A DNA stretch of 11,599 nucleotides from Fimbriimonadaceae bacterium (GTDB taxonomy: Bacteria; Armatimonadota; Fimbriimonadia; Fimbriimonadales; Fimbriimonadaceae). The DNA is taken from contig JACMJO010000338.1 of assembly GCA_014380605.1 (NCBI GenBank), positions 1 through 11,599 on the forward strand, read 5' to 3'. This document shows, in pieces, positions 6,797-11,599 of the stretch; the stretch's first letter is position 1, and each line of letters begins with the position of its first letter. The notes below the pieces were generated by a model. That model was not told the origin of the DNA and made no database searches. It saw only the letters and a list, made by a program, of their open reading frames with translations. A program made the position numbers and the translations under genes.

Positions 6797-9700
6797 ATGC
6801 CACTCGAAACCTATTCCCAAGATATCGTCGATACAGTTCGCGAGCCGTTATTGATGCTCGACACCACACTACGGGTGCATTCTGCCAATCGCGCTTTCTA
6901 CCAAACGTTCAAGGTTTCGGCAGAGGAGACCGAGCACCACCTGATCTACGAGCTGGGCAACGGCCAGTGGGACATTCCGGACCTGAGAAGGCTCCTTGAA
7001 GATGTCGTCCCTAAGAGCTTGGTTTTCAACGACTTTGAGCTTGTTCACACTTTTCCCGTAATCGGCCGTCGGGTGATGCTGCTCAATGCCCGCAAACTCA
7101 AGGCAGGCAACCATGGTGAATTGCTTGTCTTGGCGATGGAAGACGTTACAGATCGTAGGCAAGCCGAGGAGGAGGTGGCCAAGACCGCCGCCGACCTCAA
7201 GGCAATCGAAACTTTCTCGCAAAACATCGTGGACACCGTCCGCGAGCCGCTATTGATGCTCGACACCACCCTGCGAGTCCACTCAGCAAATCGAGCCTTC
7301 TACCAAACCTTCCATGTTTCCCAAGGGGAAACAGAAAACCAGCTCATCTATGAATTGGGCAACGGCCAGTGGGACATCCCCGCACTCCGCAACCTGCTTG
7401 AGGATATCGTCCCCAAGAACTCCGTCTTCAGCGACTTTGAACTAGAACACACCTTCCCAGTCATCGGACGCCGCGTTATGCTGCTGAACGCTCGCCAACT
7501 CAAGGCGGGCAATCACGGCGAACTGCTTGTACTCGCGATGGAAGACGTGACGGAGCGAAGGCGGTCCGAGGCCGACATGAAGGCCATCGAGACTTATGCC
7601 CAAAACATCGTAGACACCGTCCGAGAGCCTCTTCTGATTCTCGACACGACGCTACGAGTCCGATCCGGCAACCGCGCCTTCTACCAAACGTTCCAAGTCT
7701 CGCTTGAAGAAACGGAAAACCAACTCATCTACGAACTGGGCAATGGCCAGTGGGACATCCCCGCGCTACGGACGCTTCTAGAAGACATCATTCCTACGAG
7801 CTCGGTATTCAGCGACTTCGAGCTAGAGCACACCTTCCCGATCATAGGGCGCCGCGTAATGTTGCTCAATGCGCGCAAGCTTCGCGCCGGTAGCCATGGT
7901 GAACTTCTGGTCCTTGCAATGGAGGACGTGACGGCGCGGAAGGAGGCAGAGGAAGCGCTGCTTAAAGCGGGTGCCCTGCAGAGCGCGATTTTTAACAGCG
8001 CGACATTCTCGAGTATCGCTACCGATGCGCAGGGCGTGATCCAAATCTTCAACGTAGGTGCCGAGCGCATGCTTGGGTACACGGCGGTGGAAGTAGTGGA
8101 CAAAGTCACGCCGGCCGAGATATCAGACACGCAGGAGATTATTGCGCGTGCTGCCGCGTTGAGCATCGAGGTGGGTACTCCGATCACTCCGGGCTTCGAG
8201 GCACTGGTGTTCAAGGCCGCGCGCGGGATCGAAGATATCTACGAACTGACCTACATCCGAAAGGATGGAAGCCGCTTCCCAGCCATCGTCTCTGTCACCG
8301 CCCTTCGCGATGCGCAGGATGCGATTATCGGCTACCTGTTGATCGGCACCGACAACACTGCACGGAAAGAGGCCGAAGAGGCGCTGCTCAAGGCGGGAGC
8401 GCTGCAGAACGCCATCTTCAACAGCGCCAACTTCTCGAGCATCGCCACCGATGCGAAAGGGGTCATCCAAATCTTCAACGTCGGGGCCGAGAAAATGCTC
8501 GGCTACACGGCCGCCGAGGTGATGAACAAAATCACGCCGGCCGAGATTTCAGACACACAAGAGATTATTGCTCGCGCCGCTGCGCTGAGCGTCGAGGTGG
8601 GTACCCCGATTACGCCGGGCTTTGAGGCACTTGTATTCAAGGCTGCGCGCGGGATCGAGGACATCTACGAGCTGACCTACATTCGAAAGGATGGGAGTCG
8701 CTTCCCGGCGGTTGTGTCCGTTACGGCGTTGCGGGACGAGCAGGACGCCAGTATTGGTTATCTATTGATTGGCACGGACAACACCGCTCGGATGGAAGCC
8801 GAAGACGAGCGAATGCAGCTCGACCAACGCGTCCGGGACCAGCAGTTTTACACACGTTCACTGATTGAATCAAACATCGATGCGTTGATAACAACGGACC
8901 CGCGCGGCATCATCACCGACGTTAACAAGCAAATGGAAGCGCTTACGGGATGTACGCGCGACGAACTGATCGGAGCTCCTTTCAAGGATTACTTCACCGA
9001 TCCGGAGCGGGCCGAGGCCGGGATTAAGCTTGTCCTGTCGGAGGGCAAGGTAACCGACTATGAGCTAACCGCGTGTTCGCTAGACGGTAAGGAAACGGTG
9101 GTGTCCTACAACGCGACGACGTTCCACGACCGAGCCCGGAAGCTACAGGGAGTATTCGCGGCTGCCCGCGTCGTGACTGAGCGGAAGCGTTACGAAGAGT
9201 CGCTTCAACAGGCCAACCGAGCTAAAAGCTTGTTCCTGGCAAACATGAGCCACGAGCTGCGCACGCCCCTCATCGCTATTCTTGGGTTTTCCGAGATGCT
9301 GCATGAGGAAGCCTTCGAACGGCAGCTGGACGAGTTCGGCACCGATCTCTCAAAGATAAACGCCGCAGGCAGGCACCTGCTCGCCCTCATCAACGACATT
9401 CTCGATCTCTCGAAAATCGAGGCCGGCAAGATGGAGCTGTTCCTGGAAAGCTTTGACGTGGGCGAGATGATCGATGATGTCGCGTCTACCATCCAGCCGA
9501 TAGTCGAGAATAACTCCAACACACTTCACCTTGAGCGGGCGCCTGATTTGGGTGTGATGCGCGCGGATCAGATCAAAGTCCGACAGGCTCTGTTTAACCT
9601 CTTGTCCAACGCCGCGAAGTTTACACATGAGGGCCACATAACCCTTGACGCACGACGCCACCTTATGGATGATCGCCCGTGGATCGAGTTTCGGGTGACG

Positions 9701-10810
9701 GACACCGGTATCGGCCTAAATTCAGATCAGATACTGAAGCTCTTTCAGAATTTCACCCAGGCAGATGCATCGACAACGCGGAAATTTGGCGGTACCGGCC
9801 TGGGCTTGGCCCTGACTCGCCGATTCTGCTTGATGATGGGCGGCGACGTGACGGTTCACAGTGTCCCAGGCGAAGGCAGCATCTTCACCATCAAACTGCC
9901 AGCCATTGTAGAGCTGGAGCCGGATGTCGCGGCTGGGGTCGTCAATGCAGAGGCTTCCGTCGTCTCTCCGGACAATGAGGAAGCAGCCGAGAAGCTGCCG
10001 CTTACCGCAAGCTGCGTGCTGGTGATCGATGACGACCCGGTTCAGCGGGAATTGATGCAGCGATTTCTTAGCAAGGAGGGCTTTAACGTTCGAACGGCAC
10101 CTGGCGGAGAGGCTGGACTGCAGCTAGCACGCACGCTGCGCCCCGTGGCTATCACCTTGGACGTGATGATGCCCGGATTGGATGGCTGGACCGTGCTGTC
10201 CATGCTCAAGGCCGACCCTTTGCTGTCCCACATCCCCGTCGTCATGCTGACGATGTTGGACGATCGGGAGCGTGGCTTTGCGCTCGGCGCGGCTGACTAC
10301 TCGACCAAGCCCGTTGACCGAAAACGACTGCTGCAGATCCTAAAAAAGTACAGCTGCTCGAATCCTCCATGCCCGGTTCTGCTGGTCGAAGACGAAGCCG
10401 AGACCCGAACGATGATGCGGGCCATGATGGAGAAAGCGGGATGGGCTGTGAGTGAGGCCGAAAACGGGCGGGTCGCCCTTGAGCAAGTCCGCGCAAACCG
10501 GCCCGCGTTGATCCTCCTCGATCTGATGATGCCGGAGATGGACGGCTTTGAGTTCGCCGCTGAGCTTCACCGTCACGCGGAGTGGCGCTCAATTCCCATC
10601 GTCGTCTTGACGGCCAAGGACCTAACTGCAGATGAGTTGATTCGCCTCAACGGCAGCGTACACACGATTCTCGACAAGCGAGGGCAGTCACGCGAAGACC
10701 TGATGCATCAGGTACGCGACCTCTTAGCGGAGTGGGCCCCGCCGTCAGTAGGTGACGTCCATCCTGCCTCGCCTCGGACGGATTCGGTGGAGGTCGTGGG
10801 AAATGTCTAA
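6797..10810 (+). CDS. Hybrid sensor histidine kinase: six PAS modules, HisKA, HATPase, two receivers
   Basis: A 1337-residue soluble kinase without membrane segments or signal peptide. AAGGGA (6784-6789) is seven bases before the ATG. Modules: three near-identical PAS units (2-135, 136-262, 263-381) marked by VREPLL-LDTTLR and ELGNGQWDIP; two near-identical PAS units of another type (382-523, 524-665) with FNVGAE-MLGYTA and YIRKDGSRFPA; a sixth PAS (about 680-795). HisKA follows with MSHELRTPL and phospho-acceptor His819, then HATPase with N-box Asn938, G1 DTGIG (969-973) and G2 GGTGLG (998-1003). Receiver 1 starts near 1073, with phospho-acceptor Asp1122 and a KP motif. Receiver 2 starts near 1192, with Asp1242 and an unusual C-terminal end. 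The catalytic residues are present, so kinase activity is likely. The ELGNGQWD-type PAS is one I associate with CheB/CheR-fused and phytochrome-type kinases. The signal is unknown. The stop overlaps the next gene by eight bases. Confidence 0.93.
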   Translation: MPLETYSQDIVDTVREPLLMLDTTLRVHSANRAFYQTFKVSAEETEHHLIYELGNGQWDIPDLRRLLEDVVPKSLVFNDFELVHTFPVIGRRVMLLNARKLKAGNHGELLVLAMEDVTDRRQAEEEVAKTAADLKAIETFSQNIVDTVREPLLMLDTTLRVHSANRAFYQTFHVSQGETENQLIYELGNGQWDIPALRNLLEDIVPKNSVFSDFELEHTFPVIGRRVMLLNARQLKAGNHGELLVLAMEDVTERRRSEADMKAIETYAQNIVDTVREPLLILDTTLRVRSGNRAFYQTFQVSLEETENQLIYELGNGQWDIPALRTLLEDIIPTSSVFSDFELEHTFPIIGRRVMLLNARKLRAGSHGELLVLAMEDVTARKEAEEALLKAGALQSAIFNSATFSSIATDAQGVIQIFNVGAERMLGYTAVEVVDKVTPAEISDTQEIIARAAALSIEVGTPITPGFEALVFKAARGIEDIYELTYIRKDGSRFPAIVSVTALRDAQDAIIGYLLIGTDNTARKEAEEALLKAGALQNAIFNSANFSSIATDAKGVIQIFNVGAEKMLGYTAAEVMNKITPAEISDTQEIIARAAALSVEVGTPITPGFEALVFKAARGIEDIYELTYIRKDGSRFPAVVSVTALRDEQDASIGYLLIGTDNTARMEAEDERMQLDQRVRDQQFYTRSLIESNIDALITTDPRGIITDVNKQMEALTGCTRDELIGAPFKDYFTDPERAEAGIKLVLSEGKVTDYELTACSLDGKETVVSYNATTFHDRARKLQGVFAAARVVTERKRYEESLQQANRAKSLFLANMSHELRTPLIAILGFSEMLHEEAFERQLDEFGTDLSKINAAGRHLLALINDILDLSKIEAGKMELFLESFDVGEMIDDVASTIQPIVENNSNTLHLERAPDLGVMRADQIKVRQALFNLLSNAAKFTHEGHITLDARRHLMDDRPWIEFRVTDTGIGLNSDQILKLFQNFTQADASTTRKFGGTGLGLALTRRFCLMMGGDVTVHSVPGEGSIFTIKLPAIVELEPDVAAGVVNAEASVVSPDNEEAAEKLPLTASCVLVIDDDPVQRELMQRFLSKEGFNVRTAPGGEAGLQLARTLRPVAITLDVMMPGLDGWTVLSMLKADPLLSHIPVVMLTMLDDRERGFALGAADYSTKPVDRKRLLQILKKYSCSNPPCPVLLVEDEAETRTMMRAMMEKAGWAVSEAENGRVALEQVRANRPALILLDLMMPEMDGFEFAAELHRHAEWRSIPIVVLTAKDLTADELIRLNGSVHTILDKRGQSREDLMHQVRDLLAEWAPPSVGDVHPASPRTDSVEVVGNV
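6800..7201 (+). repeat. PAS module type A, copy 1 of 3
   Basis: First copy of a tandem coding repeat in the kinase (residues 2-135). It carries DTVREPLLMLDTTLRVHSAN and YELGNGQWDIP, with a tail about seven residues longer than copy 2 (EEEVAKTAADLK). It is the most diverged of the three at protein level. Confidence 0.85.
7202..7582 (+). repeat. PAS module type A, copy 2 of 3
   Basis: Second tandem copy, 127 residues (136-262). It begins with AIETFSQNIVDTVREPLL and ends in the linker TERRRSEADMK. By eye it is about 85 percent identical in protein to copy 3 over the PAS core, with many synonymous differences in DNA. Confidence 0.85.
7583..7939 (+). repeat. PAS module type A, copy 3 of 3
   Basis: Third tandem copy (residues 263-381), beginning AIETYAQNIVDTVREPLL. 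It runs straight into the first type B module through the linker TARKEAEEALLKAG. Confidence 0.85.
7940..8365 (+). repeat. PAS module type B, copy 1 of 2
   Basis: First copy of a 426-bp in-frame coding repeat (142 residues, 382-523), from KEAEEALLKAGALQSAIF to GTDNTAR. It has a typical PAS ending (YIRKDGSRFPAIVSV followed by GYLLIGTDNTA). Confidence 0.88.
8366..8791 (+). repeat. PAS module type B, copy 2 of 2
   Basis: Second copy, exactly the same length as copy 1 (426 bp, residues 524-665). I count about 12 amino-acid differences from copy 1 (about 91 percent identity), most of them conservative, while many third codon positions differ. Confidence 0.88.
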
Positions 10811-11189
10811 GATCTTGCTGGTAGAAGACAACGAGATGAACCGCGATATGCTGTCTCGGCGGCTGGAGCGTAAGGGCTATGAGGTGGTGATTGCTATCGA
10901 CGGTCCGAGTGGCGTAGAGATGGCGGAAACCCATACTCCCGATTTGATTTTGATGGACATGAGCCTGCCCATTCTCGACGGCTGGGAAGCAACTCGCCAA
11001 CTAAAGGCAGACCCCGCCACGAAGCGAATTCCCGTTATCGCTCTCACGGCTCACGCCATGTCCAGCGACCGCGAGAAGGCTCTTGAAGCAGGCTGTGACG
11101 ATTACGACACGAAACCGGTGGAGTTACCGCGCCTACTTGAAAAGATCGAAGCGCTTTTGGCGAAGACTGCAGCGAGAGAAACTTTATGA
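10803..11189 (+). CDS. Single-domain response regulator (DivK/CheY-like receiver)
   Basis: A 128-residue stand-alone receiver. The acidic pocket is LLVEDNE near residue 8, the phospho-acceptor is Asp52 in LILMDMSLP, the switch Thr is in ALTAHAM, and the conserved Lys is in DYDTKPVE. No output domain is present, as in DivK or CheY-like proteins, so it should pass on phosphate or act by protein contacts. The ATG overlaps the kinase stop by eight bases and has GGAGG (10789-10793) nine bases upstream. The frame extends further upstream, but only inside the kinase gene. Gene order makes the upstream hybrid kinase its likely phosphate donor and the next protein a possible partner. MNRDMLSRRLERKGYEV closely resembles the start of the receiver in the next gene, suggesting a local duplication. 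Confidence 0.9.
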   Translation: MSKILLVEDNEMNRDMLSRRLERKGYEVVIAIDGPSGVEMAETHTPDLILMDMSLPILDGWEATRQLKADPATKRIPVIALTAHAMSSDREKALEAGCDDYDTKPVELPRLLEKIEALLAKTAARETL

Positions 11190-11599
11190 ACGAACCACGA
11201 CCTCAACCCGATGAGGGACCTTACACGCAGCTCTCACCCGAGTACCTCCACGATCTGCGCACGCCGCTAAACCATATCCTCGGATACTCCGATATGCTCG
11301 CCGAGCAGGCGGAAGTAGAAGGACACGGCAACTACGTCGAAGATTTGCAAAAAATCCGCACCGCTGCACGGAAACTGCTTGCCTTGCTGAACAATGGAGC
11401 CCCCATGCCGCCTGCTGAGGGACTCCACCAAGAAATCCAGCCAATTGCCAAACCGCCGGCAATCGAAACGGATCAGGCACTAATCCTCGTGGTTGACGAT
11501 ATCAAGATGAATCGGGATGTGCTCGCCCAACGCCTGGAACGGATGGGCCACGTAGTCGCTTTTGCAGAAAACGGTCGTCAAGCCATGGACGCCGCGCGC
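11186..11599 (+). CDS. HisKA-receiver protein without a visible ATPase domain (3' end outside window)
   Basis: The ATG overlaps the preceding stop in an ATGA arrangement, and the frame stays open for 138 codons to the window edge. Residues about 15-70 match a HisKA dimerisation and phosphotransfer hairpin: EYLHDLRTPLNHILGYSDML with His22 at the phospho-acceptor position, then DLQKIRTAARKLLALLNN. A proline-rich linker follows (about 71-97), not a HATPase domain. A receiver domain then starts (ILVVDDIKMNRDVLAQRLER) and is cut by the window end before its phospho-acceptor Asp. The protein can probably not phosphorylate itself with ATP, so His22 may be fed by another kinase or the hairpin may only dimerise. 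From memory, similar HisKA-REC starts are found in proteins ending in cyclase, GGDEF or phosphatase domains; the output here is not visible. Confidence 0.82.
   Translation, partial: MNEPRPQPDEGPYTQLSPEYLHDLRTPLNHILGYSDMLAEQAEVEGHGNYVEDLQKIRTAARKLLALLNNGAPMPPAEGLHQEIQPIAKPPAIETDQALILVVDDIKMNRDVLAQRLERMGHVVAFAENGRQAMDAAR

Noticed and set aside
6869..8470. Several similar minus-strand open frames opposite the PAS modules
   Set aside because: They resemble one another only because the coding strand is repeated; no ribosome binding sites and no conserved domain.
6800..8791. Tandem repeats considered as a mobile element or CRISPR-like array
   Set aside because: The units are in-frame protein domains of 119-142 residues with domain linkers; no spacers, terminal repeats or transposase.

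Overview
The window looks like a chromosomal stretch from a free-living, signalling-rich bacterium. It is moderately GC-rich (mid-to-high 50s percent by eye). It carries an ECF sigma factor, a lipoprotein, an AfsR-like BTAD-STAND-TPR regulator and a many-PAS hybrid histidine kinase. This style is common in Armatimonadota, Acidobacteriota, Chloroflexota and relatives. I lean weakly towards an Armatimonadota (Fimbriimonas-like) source, but nothing in the sequence proves it. I see no tRNA, rRNA, CRISPR array, insertion sequence or phage gene.

Layout. (1) 1-2229, plus strand: the C-terminal part of an ECF sigma factor, cut by the window edge; an overlapping small single-pass membrane protein in the anti-sigma position; then a large lipoprotein of unrecognised family with glycosidase-like features. 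(2) 2230-2358: a short convergent gap with a GC-rich hairpin. (3) 2359-3129, minus strand: an alpha/beta hydrolase with an intact Ser-Asp-His triad. (4) 3130-3272: a divergent promoter region with two 9-bp direct repeats exactly 22 bp apart, and a perfect 8-bp hairpin beside the hydrolase ribosome binding site. (5) 3273-6488, plus strand: a 1071-residue regulator with winged helix, BTAD, STAND ATPase and TPR parts. (6) 6489-6796: a 308-bp gap with a small hairpin and a 41-bp nested inverted repeat. (7) 6797 to the end, plus strand: a tightly overlapping signalling operon. It holds a 1337-residue hybrid histidine kinase, a single-domain response regulator, and a partial protein in which a histidine-kinase dimerisation domain leads directly into a receiver domain.

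How the parts may work together. The regulator and the divergent hydrolase are a plausible regulator-target pair; the 22-bp spaced repeats are the kind of site SARP-type proteins recognise. The kinase has no membrane segment and is built from tandem PAS copies (three of one type, two of another, plus one more), so it probably reads a cytoplasmic signal. It feeds two receivers of its own, a DivK-like receiver, and the HisKA-REC protein, whose output domain lies beyond the window. The start codons of the second and third operon genes overlap the preceding stops, which argues for coordinated production and a multi-step phosphorelay. The most unusual material is the internal PAS duplication, the HisKA-REC protein without an ATPase domain, and the structured intergenic regions.
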